Shown in pieces: positions 23,335 to 33,869 of a stretch of DNA of 64,000 nt. The stretch covers positions 27,251,920-27,315,919 of the forward strand of contig NC_064544.1 of NCBI RefSeq assembly GCF_023856365.1, written 5' to 3'. Positions within the stretch are counted from its first letter, which is position 1. Each line of letters begins with the position of its first letter. Below the pieces are notes generated by a model, which did no database searches, was not told the DNA's origin, and saw only the letters and a program-made list of their open reading frames with translations. This stretch comes from Brienomyrus brachyistius (lineage: Eukaryota > Chordata > Actinopteri > Osteoglossiformes > Mormyridae). Made by a program: the position numbers and the translations under genes.

Positions 23335-23519
23335 TTGGTTGCCGGTTTCAGTTAGGGCCTGGCACAACCATGGATACTGGAGGATGGTTGGGGTCTTGGA
23401 CAGCAGTTTCCATATAGCCTGGAGGGTGTAGTTCCTGTACACGAACCTGACCTGAGACTAGAACTTGAAGGGGGGCAGGTGTCCCGGAGTGTGGGGATCA
23501 TCCTTGTGAGGGGGTCATT
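23335..23519 (-). mobile_element. Internal fragment of an LTR element
   Basis: Reading leftward from the LTR at 23520-24437, an ATGACC... frame starts 3 bases after the LTR end, as in the intact element at 55528 where ATGACAG starts 2 bases after the LTR. The short reading is proline-rich and soon hits stops. It seems to be the 5' stub of a related element truncated at about 23335. Confidence 0.4.
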
Positions 23520-23768
23520 TTGTCATGGACTTGGGTGGTTCTGGCACACGGATGAGGCATGGTGCAGGCAGAAAGGTGGACGACCCACAGGACACAGGGG
23601 TTTATTATTTGAACAGAACAGACTAGAACACCGTGAGGGTGTCAAAAGGCAAATAGGAAAAACAAAGATTAACTACAAAAAGTTAAGGGAAACAAGGAGC
23701 AGGCAAGTAGCAAACAAAATACAAAAAATTAACTACACAGGGAAACATTTAACATTCTATAAATACCC

Positions 23769-23895
23769 ATTCAGACATTCAGACATTCAGACATTCAGAC
23801 ATTCAGACATTCAGACATTCAGACATTCAGACATTCAGACATTCAGACATTCAGACATTCAGACATTCAGACATTCAGACATTCAGACATTCAGC
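23769..23895. repeat. 8-bp tandem repeat (ATTCAGAC)15
   Basis: Fifteen perfect copies followed by a partial one. There are no spacers between the units, so it is a simple microsatellite and not a CRISPR. Confidence 0.97.
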
Positions 23896-24257
23896 AACAC
23901 TGCCATACATCAATGACTCCTGGAGGAACAGGATCAGGAACTTAAATACAAAAAGTTAACAAGGCTAATATGGGACAGGTGAAAACAATTAACCAATCGG
24001 GGAGGGTGCAGGACAACGACCAATCAGGGTAGAATACACAAGGGCAGGTACAAAAACAGGCAACAGGTGTAACTAATAATTTACTCAAGGAAGTCAGAAA
24101 CGAAACAGGAAAACTAAGAACAGAATATAACACTGGGAAATAACACAAGTAAAACACAACCATTGGCACAAAGCAAGAAACCAAAACTAAATGCAAATCA
24201 AATGAACTAGAAAACTGATACAAATGAAACACTGGGAATAAAATACAGAAGCTAAGG

Positions 24258-24332
24258 AGGCGGGATTTGAACACATAAGTGAGGCGAGTACGGGTAGCTG
24301 CATGCTCAGTTCATTGAGCTATGCAGCCATTC
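24258..24332 (-). mobile_element. tRNA-like SINE head
   Basis: The minus strand shows an A-box-like TAGCTCAATGAACTGAGC and, about 35 nt on, a B-box-like GTTCAAATCCCGCC. Acceptor and anticodon stems are poor, so it is a tRNA-derived repeat or decayed tRNA, not a working tRNA gene. Confidence 0.4.
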
Positions 24333-24439
24333 AGGGAACAGACTTGGACAATGGGGGAAGACAGAATAGCCAGTGACACCTGCTGGCCAAACGGTTAGAA
24401 GACACGGAAGACTGGGACAAACAGGTGCTGACCCTGACA

Positions 24440-24836
24440 ATTTCTTACTATATCTGTTAATTCTGTAAATCTTAGTGAATTGGACTTGCCAAGGCAACTA
24501 CTAAGGAAGTACTGAAGGAACAAGTATTGAACACAAGTGGAATACTGATCTCATGTTGTTTTATCATTAATTAGTAATGATGCATCGGTGTTCATGATTT
24601 GTACTTCAGTACACTGAAAAAATACTTGGGTCGATTTTTTTATAATTATACACTTAAATTTCCATCAAACTAAAATGAATAATCTTGAAACAACTTTTAT
24701 ATTAAGACGATTAACTGAAATTATTCAAAAACTATAGTTTAATAAATTAATTCATATAAATCCTAATGATTTAAAGGTATCTAATCTTTATAAATCTTAC
24801 AAAATTTAAACATATATCATTTAATACTATACATAT
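24440..24836. other. AT-rich spacer
   Basis: No gene or recognisable repeat, apart from words shared with receptor spacers at its left end. Confidence 0.5.
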
Positions 24837-25123
24837 TGTGATGATCGGCGTCTGCGGGTGAGGCGCACGGACAAAGCGACAGGCAGAGAAACAAGCAATC
24901 AGGCAATAATAGGGCAAACGGGGATTTATTTAAGATACGCGGACTGGGGAACATGGCACGCCGACTAACATCAATGACAGACAAAGGAGTCAGGCAAGAC
25001 GTGGACTTAAAAAGACAGGACTGGTTGAAAATAATCAGACACAGCTGGGCACGATCGGGAAAGCACACGTGGATAATCAGGGGGGCGTGGCACACACGAG
25101 GATCGGACGAGCTGGGCGTGACA
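24837..25123 (-). mobile_element. Solo LTR (antisense), same family as the element at 55528
   Basis: 287 bp, TGTGA...TGACA on the plus strand, that is TGTCA...TCACA read in sense. It is flanked by an exact 5-bp target-site duplication CATAT (24832-24836 and 25124-25128). In sense orientation it follows the 55528 LTR through CACGCCCCCTGATTA, an AATAAATCCCCGTTT-like polyadenylation region and the CCGATCATCACA-type end. It is diverged, so older than that copy. Confidence 0.85.
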
Positions 25124-25238
25124 CATATGCAATCTGTATTTAATGAATTGTTTTTTTTTTAATATTCACATAATTGAAATACTCCTAAATAACGCTTTAC
25201 CATATATTTTAACATTTAATTTAATTTAATTATATATC

Positions 25239-25640
25239 TGTCATGCCCGGCTCGTACGATCCTCATGTGTGCCACGCCCCCTGATTATCCACGTGTGCTT
25301 CCCCGATCGTACCCAGCTGTGTCCACTTATTTTCGCCCAGTCCCGTCTATTTCAGTCCATGACTTACCAGTCATTCAGTTAGGCTGTGATACTCAGATTT
25401 TGATGGTGCATGTGGAATTTGTCTTTATCCCTTTATGTAACAGAAAATGACCGTTTCTTCAAAAAATGTACTTAATGTAGGAAGACCAAACTTCTGTCAT
25501 TGATGTTTGTCAATGTTCTGTTCTGCATGTAGCCTTAGTCCCCGAATAAACCCCGTTTACTCTGACTTATGGCTACCTTTTTTCTCCTTGCCTGCCTGTA
25601 CGCTCACTCGCTTCACCCAGCGATCGCGAGCTGTGATGTG
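25239..25640 (+). mobile_element. LTR (sense) interrupted by an inverted spacer fragment
   Basis: The left part (TGTCATGCCCGGCTCGTACG through the Pro-type CACGCCCCCTGATTA block) and the right part (CTGTCATTGATGTTTGTC, then AATAAACCCCGTTT) match the 55528 LTR family. Between them, at about 25372-25484, lies the reverse complement of receptor-spacer sequence at about 21441-21553. The junction coincides with TCATTCAGT, present in both the LTR and the inverted fragment. It stands head-to-head with the solo LTR at 24837, only ~115 bp away. Confidence 0.7.
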
Positions 25641-25648
25641 TAATGTGT

Positions 25649-25960
25649 TTACTGAAAGAGCTTGATTTTTAGCTTTTGGAATTTTGGGAAAAGTTTGTCT
25701 CCATTCATGAGTATCTTCTGAAGTACTTTAAATGTGCATTTGAGCTCTTGGGGATAACTCTAGTTGCGTGCATAGATTATCCTACATAACATAACAAATC
25801 CGTAGGTGATACCTCGCATGTCTCTGAGTACCTTAACTCCCCCAATAACAATCCCAACATGTGCAGGTTGTTCTAAGGCTTCTGCATTTTCATTTTTTAC
25901 CGCATAAATCCTCATGGTTGTGTTAGAAATTTCCAGCTCTGCCTCTTCATGGTTGATATC
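25649..25960 (-). pseudogene. Terminal exon of an unrelated fish multigene family, one in-frame stop
   Basis: On the minus strand an acceptor-like TTTTAG is followed by 104 codons in phase, ending in TAA. The reading contains VGIVIGGVKVLRDMRG, then YGFVMLCRIIYARN, an in-frame TAG, then SYPQELKCTFKVLQKI and KLFPKFQKLKIKL. As I remember, VGIVIEGVxVL ... MLFGLIYALNLSYPxELKYTFE is the shared C-terminus of a large uncharacterised teleost family. The TAG stands where a leucine is usual, one base from TTG. No earlier exon is seen to the right, where transposon relics lie. It may be a fragment carried in by a transposon. Function unknown. Confidence 0.6.
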
Positions 25961-26063
25961 CTAAAAGTACAACTATTTAGGCATTAAAATTTTTACACAA
26001 ATTTTGTATTGCAAGAAAATCACAATTAAAATTGTATCATATAAAGATGAGAGCATGTAATTG

Positions 26064-26395
26064 CTCAAAGTACTTCCATGGTACATTTTATTACTGACAA
26101 TATATACTACCTGGAAAAAAGGTCAGCATTTGAATTTAAATCAGCAAAAATTTAAAGCCCAATGACTGGATCATTATAGGAGCTCAGCAATATTATGTAG
26201 CAATAACGTGAAATCAGCTGAGTATCTGCCTCTATACTGAATGGCCAGGTTATACTGGAAATTGATTTTTTTCTTCCTTAATGGCAGGGGCATATTCCAG
26301 AATGAGAACGCCAAGTTTCATCGTGCTCGAATGGTAAAAGAGTGCTTAAGGAGCATGAGGAATAATTTCACACATGATTTGGCCACCACAGGGTG
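26064..26395 (+). pseudogene. Tc1/mariner-like transposon relic
   Basis: A fragment reading FQNENAKFHRARMVKE resembles the FQxDNAPxHxA segment around the second catalytic aspartate of Tc1/mariner transposases; the Asp is Glu here. A second decayed copy of the same repeat lies at about 38905-39180. Both begin near GTACATTTT(A/C)TTA(C/T)TGACAAT. It is inactive and truncated by the SINE at 26395. Confidence 0.5.
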
Positions 26396-26640
26396 GCAAT
26401 GGGTACAACCCAGGATGGGGGGCCAACCCATCACAGGGCACACTCACTCACCATTCACTCACATATACGGGCAATTTTTAGTAACTCCAATTAGCCTCAG
26501 CATGTTTTTGGACTGTGGGGGGAAACCGGAGTACCCGGAGGAAACCTCACGATGACATGGGGAGAACATGCAAACTCCACACACATGTGACCCAGGCAGA
26601 GACTCTAACTTGGGTCTCAGAGGTGTGAGGCAGCAGTACT
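26395..26640 (-). mobile_element. tRNA-headed dispersed fish SINE, body portion
   Basis: On the minus strand it runs from a tRNA-like head (GTTAGTACTGCTGCCTCACA ... GAGTCTCTGCCTGGGT) through GTTTGCATGTTCTCCCCATG, CCGGGTACTCCGGTTTCCCC and CATGCTGAGGCTAATTGGAG to CATCCTGGGTTGTACCCATT. This is a very common fish repeat. Its usual 3' end, CCGGACCCCCCGCGACCCAG...ATGG, is missing here but occurs alone at 11498 and 21930. Confidence 0.7.
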
Positions 26641-27703
26641 AACCCCTTGCAGTGCTATGTTGCAGCATATTAACTGTTGTGACGAATGCATATACTGTTT
26701 TGACAACTTAAAGGAAATTTGCCAAAACAAATGAGAAAAACTTAACTGTGTGAATCAACATGCTTGGACATTTTGTCAAAATGTGATAGTACACATGTTT
26801 CTGATCTGCACAATTCTGAATGACAGCCATTTGCCACTTCCTCAATGACAATCACAGATCGATTTTCTTTAGCAAATTGATTTTCATTTATGTTAAAAAC
26901 AACATTTTCAACTTCTTATTAGTACTGGGTATAAATGATGTCACTGAGAAACTACATAATCTAATTACCTAACTAAGCCAAATGATGGCAATTGCACAAG
27001 ATTATTTGCTTGCATGTACTGAAACATTTGCAACTTGTGTGAAACCTTTTGAGGTTGAACAGATTGTTTTGCAAATGTTAATTGTCATTTGAGAGATCTG
27101 CTAAAGTGATTCAGAAATAATTCCATTTGAATTTCATCTCTCCATACATCTAACCACTTCTGTGAACGCTGATAGTGGAAGGCCGATTTACGATATCAGC
27201 AATCTGATTTACCATTCTTTATTTTTGCATTTTTCTATATAAGAAATGAATGACAATGTGTTAAATGAACATAGTTAATCACATCATTCGTTAGCTTCTT
27301 TACATTCGTTGAAAGATGTTACTTTAGAAAGGTATGACTGAAAGTTATCACATTTAAATTTGCTGTCACTTGTAAGACATTATTCAAACTTGGATTGCAA
27401 ATGTATTGCTTCCAACAACCCAAGCCAAGCAGTCTTATAACTGACATTAATCATTAATAACTCATATTTATAACTGAAAGATAGATAGATAGATAGATAG
27501 ACAGATAGATAGATAGATAGATAGATAATTCATCTTTAATATACAGTACTGTGTATACTGATATTGAAATGCACATGGTAAATATATTTAATTTTTCTAC
27601 TTGCAACCTAAATTCTGCCCACACTCTGATGTCAGCAGGCAACTACTATTTTCTCTGAGGCTTCCAAATCAGATAAACAAACATTTTTGTTATTTGCGAA
27701 CCA
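26640..27703. other. 3' spacer of receptor 4
   Basis: No gene seen. It holds the TGTTGCAGCATATTAACTG module shared with 7112, 39505 and 50750, and a GATA/GACA microsatellite at 27477-27527. Confidence 0.6.
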
Positions 27704-28561
27704 TTATTTTTCTTGACTGCAGGAGTGTTTAGCAGCAGCCGATTTGCACAGTCTGGAGAAATAAAGCAGGGGATGGACCATATTGCCATGAACTAGCAAA
27801 ATAAAAGAAGCTATTCTTATAATACAATAGTGTTTTATGCAAAGAAACAATGGTAATATTGTTATGATTATTATAGGAAGGTAGTTGACCACAGTCATCA
27901 CCAGGATGACCAAGACAGTCCAGAAAGCTCTCCTCTTCATATGATTCATTTCATCCCTCTTTCCATCTCCAGGATGTGGCTTCTTCAGGGCTCTGAGTAT
28001 GGAGATGCTGCAGAAAGAGTTTATAGCGATGCACGAGAAAAATGTGGTTCCTGAAATTAAAAAAGGCTGAACATTAACTTTGATTACAGTTAACCCAAGT
28101 GAAAGAGACCAGATACAAGCCAAACACACTAATCTGTATCTCAGGGATTTGCGTTTCAGGTAGGTGACTGGGTGAACCACAGCCAGGTAGCGCTCCACAC
28201 AGATACAGGACTGAAACAAGGGCCGGGCGATGAGGATGAATCCAAAAATATAAAGAATGGGATTAATTACAAGCAGAAAATTTGTCAGTAAATAAACAAG
28301 GATCAAGCAGAATGTGAGTGAAGAAACAACAACTTCAGTGGAAGCAAGACCAAAGGAAAATATATCCGATGTCAAATTTCCCACTTTTCCATATAACAAG
28401 AGCATCACAATAAAAATATTTGACAGAAAACTTGCTACAGCGTCCACCAACATAACTGCAATAACAGTCAACCAAAAAAATGATGTTTGATAACAGTTGC
28501 ATGGATCAGAAGGGTTAGTGGTTCCGTTTCCTGAGGACATATTTGCTAAAGATGTGCACAT
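27704..28561 (-). CDS. Receptor 4: divergent class A seven-transmembrane GPCR
   Basis: An intact 285-residue coding exon. Two N-terminal sequons, ERY after TM3, KKPHPGDGKRDE in loop 3, YLP in TM6 and HPLLYF in TM7 are all present. The C-terminus runs on to HSCSQEK, beyond the KHS end of several paralogues. The TM4-TM5 stretch (KVNVQPFLISGT) is closest to receptor 6, and the TM2-TM3 loop (NPILYIFGFILIARP) resembles receptors 5 and 6. The start ATG has the same context and upstream acceptor as the other copies. It is probably functional; the ligand is unknown. Confidence 0.88.
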   Translation of the reverse strand: MCTSLANMSSGNGTTNPSDPCNCYQTSFFWLTVIAVMLVDAVASFLSNIFIVMLLLYGKVGNLTSDIFSFGLASTEVVVSSLTFCLILVYLLTNFLLVINPILYIFGFILIARPLFQSCICVERYLAVVHPVTYLKRKSLRYRLVCLACIWSLSLGLTVIKVNVQPFLISGTTFFSCIAINSFCSISILRALKKPHPGDGKRDEMNHMKRRAFWTVLVILVMTVVNYLPIIIITILPLFLCIKHYCIIRIASFILLVHGNMVHPLLYFSRLCKSAAAKHSCSQEK

Positions 28562-28569
28562 GGTTTGTC

Positions 28570-31500
28570 TTTCCTTCTTTGACTGTTTGCTCCCAATCTT
28601 GTGTCTGTGGAAAAAGATACAGACTTCAGATTAACTAAATGACCTGGTTATATATCACATAGAGGTAATGACCTGATGAATGAACTGCTGTGAATGTTGC
28701 CTTTTAAATAAAACTGGCATTTTAATAGGTTAATAAGCAAGACCTTATCTGTAATGCTTAAATAGTCAAAAAATATCAAAATTATCGATTTTAAAAATAA
28801 ATAGTTGTTACTTCAATGGTTTATTTTTATTCTAGCACATAATGTATAAAAGATCTATAAATTTCACAATAACTAATTAACAAACAAACAATTGCCCAGT
28901 ACAGCATTTCAGTCTGGAACCTATACTGGGAACTACTAGACACCAGAAGGCACTGGGAATAACACAAATTCACCTGTGACAGGAAACCAAAACACCCAGT
29001 TTATGTAGCTTTAATGGTGCTGTAACCATTCACCACTGTCATTCATGGGTGAAAATTTCTCACAGTCATGGCTCTGCAAAGTACCTCCTGATCCTGGATT
29101 ATTGTTTAATGAATGTAGATTCTCTGGGGATTAGGATCATACACCAACTATTACATGTGCATGTTATCTACACTTCAACACAATTCTATACCCTTTCATG
29201 GCTATTTATGCCTTCATTAACATATTCAAAAGCAATCCAGTGTTCAGCTGAGATACTGAGCTTTGGTATTATGCAACAGTAACTAATCATCTATATTAAC
29301 TAATATTCAGTGCTGGGAGCAGATCAATATCCAGTAGTTCACAGTGCAGGTACTGTATTGTATAACAATAGCAGGACCAGCCCGTGGTTTTCCACACTTC
29401 AAGCAATGATTATATTATTCCGATAAACCGCTGCAAAACTTTGTAGATGCCTGTGCATTATCACTCAGCACCATGTGACATAATGCAGTACAGCTCAGGA
29501 CAAGGATGGAATGCAGACAAAATCTGAAATTCATATTTGGTTAAAGTATCTCATAAACATAATTGCTGTTCCAGGACTTTATGTAGCTTTAATTCACATT
29601 TAGTTATGATCTTTGCTGTTTCTGGATTTAATTTATTTACTTTTGAATAAATAAATAAATAACTCTAATGTCCTAATTAAAAATGTGAGCAAACAACAAA
29701 CAACACTAAGCATTAAGGTTAATGTAAGAAAAATCAACAACTTTGAGCGATTTTAAAAAATTAATACTGACTTTTAATTTTCCGTGAATGAATACAATAT
29801 TCGCATGGACAGCTAATGAAAAGCTCATTAAATATTTCAGTATACAGTATTTAATATACAGCATAAACTGGCATTTAGCTGTAAAACATGGCTTAGCAAA
29901 TAATAATACGGTATGATAACACTGTAAAAAGGTGTCTCACATGCCCTCCAAGCTGAATAGTTTACTGTGTCATTTTAAATTTTAGATATTTTCTTGTTTC
30001 CCTTCTGCTGCGAAAATTTTGCAACCTCATTAAAGCTTTGACCATCAGATGAACAAAAGAAATTTAAGAAAATCAGTAATGGCAATGACAGTGTTGGAAA
30101 AAAGTGCTTTTCAAAGCACCAAGACCAACAAATAATGACATAATCACATGACTAATTATCATATATGTGCTAATTCATTTTTCTAAAATATTAACAATAA
30201 AAAGCTTAATATTAATGTTTTACACCCTGTTATCAACATGCTGTATATAATAAATATCTTACCAGTTGTAATTCAAAGTGTATCATTCACCGAATGAAAA
30301 GCTGGAAACATAAAATCATTACAAACACATTAGGAATGAATGATTTCAAAAGCAAGGTTCCTGTTGCTATGAGAGAACATGGATTTTGCTAGAACTAAAG
30401 AAGAGGAAAGGTGATACATTCCTGGGAGGTATTAAGGTGGAGCCTGTATGAAAAGTGATTTATCAAAACAAGAAAAATACAATGAATTGTTTGAATTTCA
30501 CGGAATAAAAGACTGGATAAGTGACCCTTTTCATGCAGACACCTACGAGTTTGGGATGAAAATAAAAGGTTCAACAGTGTTTCCTAGTTGTGTGCATGTT
30601 AAAGTTATCAAAATTTTTGTGCAGTCACCATATCAGTTTAGACTGTGATACACCTGTCAGGTGGGTTCAGCCAATGAGCTTCCACGTTGCTGTGGAGTTT
30701 GAGCATTCAGATGAATGTAATGGAAACTGAAGATATGTCTCTGCCAAACTGCTACACTGCACTGTGGAACTAACCGAGTGAGTTCTGTATGCTGACTGTT
30801 ACATTTACAGTAAAGGAAACAGAGTACAGAAGATCCCTATGGGCTGGGAGGCACTGACACAAGGTACAGACAGATTTTTTTAAAAAGTCACTGAACTCAT
30901 CTATACTGAGCTGTTCTTCAGAAGTGTATAACATGTGATAACAGTCCATCATGGGACCTGTTCGTATGAATGATATGGATGCTGAGGGCAGCCTCAAGAA
31001 TTCACACTTATTGCAGCTGATTACAGTTACAGATATTTTGGGAAGAGCTGACAACTTGTAGAATGTAAAACAGTAAATGAAAGGCCCAAAACTTACACAA
31101 ATAAATGGTAAACCAATAAATGCCACTTTTAGAATAACTGTCTCATTGAAAAGCCCAAGTTGGCGATATGAAATGTTGGCACGCGCACGGTCACTTAGCT
31201 GGTTTACCTGCAGTTCTCTGCCTTACAAGGTGTCGCCTTTTCCCAGTTTGTCCCAAAACGTTGTGTACATCTTGTTGAAGTTTTTGCCTTTTTTATTGTA
31301 TAAATCCACGAACCGGGAGTACGTTAAAAAATAAAACTTTTCACACTAGATGGCAGTATTTCAAGACTTCCAACACCCATTGTCATATTAAATTTCGACA
31401 CACCTGTCCCCAAGATACTGTAAACATATACACCCCCCCCCCCATCAAGTTATGTTTGGTAAAAAAAAAAATTGGTAAAAAAAAAAAAATTACTTACGTA

Positions 31501-33018
31501 CATTTTGGCCATATTTCTGTGTACTTTGATAAATTTTTCCTGAACTTTGGTGGTAAAGCACCTTGAGTTAATGACTCACTTACTGCCATGTTTCTAATAG
31601 TACCCAAAAAGTCCCCATTGTTCCACAAGGTTTTTGTGCCTCATTTGTTGTCAGTTTAGGGCTCAGTTAACCTATAACCTGTTCATCAGTAGGTCTGGCC
31701 CTTACCTTGCTAGCTCATTTGCTCGGGTATCTCAGTCACTGTCTTCTTCATTTTTTTGGGGGTCTTTTCCATTATTATACAGTATGTAATGCAGGATGAA
31801 CATTTTTAAATGAACTGTTTCATCAGTATTTCAATCCATCTCCCCACAGCACTATCTAATCCAGGACTGTGGGTGATGGTTTCGAGGTGTTTTGCGGAAT
31901 CACAGGATGTCAAGTCAAGTGAAGTTTTATTGCCACGTCAGCAAATACACAGGAAAACCACGATGCAATATTCATGACAGAACAGACATTACAGTGCTAA
32001 AGAGAGAGCTACTGAATAATTTACTACGGAGAGCGTAGAAGTCGTTAGTCCTTCACGAGATATAAAATAATATAATATTGAAATATAATGATAAAATTTA
32101 AAAGCACATTCATATACAGTAGGTAGGCATAGTATTCTGATGTTCAAGAATATCTGGAAATTCAGAGGCAGAATTGTGTTCACCTGTCAAATTTGACAGA
32201 CTCACACATTTGCTCTTCCTACCTTAAGTAAATTTTTTAAAGAAACTGTCATTTTCTGTTACATAAAGGCATAAAGACAAATTCCATATGCAACATCAAA
32301 ATCTGAGTATCACATCCCAACTGAATGAATGGTTTTTAGTGTTTATCATTTTACGAAAGAGATTAAAACCTAAACATGTCGGTAAATGCCAAAAGTGGTA
32401 GGAAAATTTCCAGATTAGCAATTTAAATACTTCAGACTGATTTATTTTTCTTTATTTTGCATTTTGTTCTAAAGAATATGATGAAAATGTGTTAAATGAC
32501 CAGAGTTTCTCACATCTCTGGGTAGCTTATGTACATTCACTGACAGATATTACTTTAGAAAGGTATGACAAAGCGATCACATGGAAATTTGCTGTCACGT
32601 GTAAGACATTATTCAAAATTGGTTTGCAAATGTATTGCTTCCAATACACCTGCCAACTAGTCTCAGCTTACAGCTGATATTAATGGTTAATGACTCAGGA
32701 TTTATGTACAACTGAAGGTTAGATAGATTGAAATGCACATGCAAATTATATTTCATTTTTCTACTTGCAACCAAAATTATGGACAGACTCTTATATTAAC
32801 ATCATCCCAGTTAATGCATTGTCTTTGTAACAGATATTGAATCTGCTTTGGCCAATTCTTGTCATTATACCCTGTACTATAGTGACATTTTAACAGAATA
32901 ATCTTACTTTCCAATCAAGATGAGGCAGGCAGCTGCTGATTCTCCCCAGGCTTCCACATTAGGTAACCATTTTTTAATTATTATTATTTGAGTGACATTA
33001 TTTTTCTTGTCTAGTGAC
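28570..33018. other. Spacer between receptors 4 and 5
   Basis: No gene supportable. Left to right: the upstream module of receptor 4, the unit spacer (28860-30700), a break at about 30775 where the transposase relic is cut short, then the unit-3/5-specific block (30780-32700). An empty SINE site is at about 32680-32705, where unit 3 has the 64-bp insert. Confidence 0.6.
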
Positions 33019-33861
33019 TCAAGAGTGTTTGGCAGCTGCCGGTTTGCAAAGTCTGGAGAAATACAGCAGGGGATGGACCAAATTGCCATTAACCAGCACA
33101 ATGAAAGAAGTTATGTATATAATACAATAGTGTTTTATGCAATTATATAATGATAATGGTGTTATGATTATTATAGGAAGGTAGTTGACGACAGTCATCA
33201 CCAGGATGACCAAGACAGTCCAGAAAGCTCTCCTCTTCATATGATTCATTTCATCCCTCTTTCCATCTCCAGGATGTGGCTTCTTCAGGGCTCTGAGTAT
33301 GGAGATGCTGCAGAAAGAGTTTATAGCGACGCACAAGATAAATGTGGTTCCTGAAATGAAATATGACTGAACATAAATTAAGATTACACTTAATATGAGT
33401 GAAAGTGACCAGATACAACCCAGACATACTAATCTGTATCTCAGGGTTTTGTGTTTCAGGTAGGTGACTGGGTGAACCACAGCCAGGTAGCGCTCCACAC
33501 AGATACAGGACTGAAACAAGGGCCGGGCGATGAGGATGAATCCAAAGATGTAAAAAATAGGGGTAATTACAAGCGAAACATTTTTCAGGAAAAACAGAAG
33601 GATCAAGCAGAATGTGAGTGAAGAAATAACAACTTCAGTGGAAGCAAGACCAAAGGAAAAGATATCAGATGTCAAATTTCCCACTTTTCCACACAACAAG
33701 AGCATCACAATAAGAATATTAGAAAGAAAACTTGCTACAGTGTCCACCAACAAAACTGCAAGAATAATCAACATAAAAAATCTTGTGTGATAACATGAGA
33801 GTGGATCAGAAGGCTCAGTGGTTCCTTTTCCTGAGGACATATTTGCTAAAGATGTGCACAT
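33019..33861 (-). CDS. Receptor 5: divergent class A seven-transmembrane GPCR
   Basis: An intact 280-residue coding exon with the family motifs (CVERYLAVVHP, KKPHPGDGKRDE, NYLP, VHPLLYF, C-terminal KPAAAKHS). The N-terminus reads MSSGKGTTEPSDP, so the second glycosylation sequon (NGT) is lost to a lysine while N7 is kept. TM1 starts VDTVASFLSN where others have VDAVASF. Its last third is almost the same as the pseudogene at 22328, and the 3' flanks also match, which marks this unit as the partner in that mosaic. Predicted plasma-membrane receptor. Confidence 0.88.
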   Translation of the reverse strand: MCTSLANMSSGKGTTEPSDPLSCYHTRFFMLIILAVLLVDTVASFLSNILIVMLLLCGKVGNLTSDIFSFGLASTEVVISSLTFCLILLFFLKNVSLVITPIFYIFGFILIARPLFQSCICVERYLAVVHPVTYLKHKTLRYRLVCLGCIWSLSLILSVILIYVQSYFISGTTFILCVAINSFCSISILRALKKPHPGDGKRDEMNHMKRRAFWTVLVILVMTVVNYLPIIIITPLSLYNCIKHYCIIYITSFIVLVNGNLVHPLLYFSRLCKPAAAKHS

Positions 33862-33869
33862 GGTTTGTC

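Larger units (their letters stand above)
23520..24437 (-). mobile_element. LTR (antisense) carrying an 8-bp minisatellite
   Basis: Begins TGTCATGG and ends CCCTGACA, so in antisense it has TGTCA...TGACA termini like the other LTRs here. A reversed AATAAA region (GGTTTATTATTTGAA at about 23598) fits an LTR read on the minus strand. It is expanded by the ATTCAGAC minisatellite and contains a tRNA-like segment. I see no clear target-site duplication, because the element continues leftward into an internal fragment. Confidence 0.5.

Noticed and set aside
23769..23895. CRISPR-like tandem repeat
   Set aside because: 8-bp units without spacers in a eukaryotic genome; a plain microsatellite.
30448..30648. 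66-codon frame (MKSDLSKQEKYNELFEFHG...) next to the transposase relic
   Set aside because: Recurs in the units with stops or shifts and matches no family I know; possibly part of the same old element, but not supportable as a gene.
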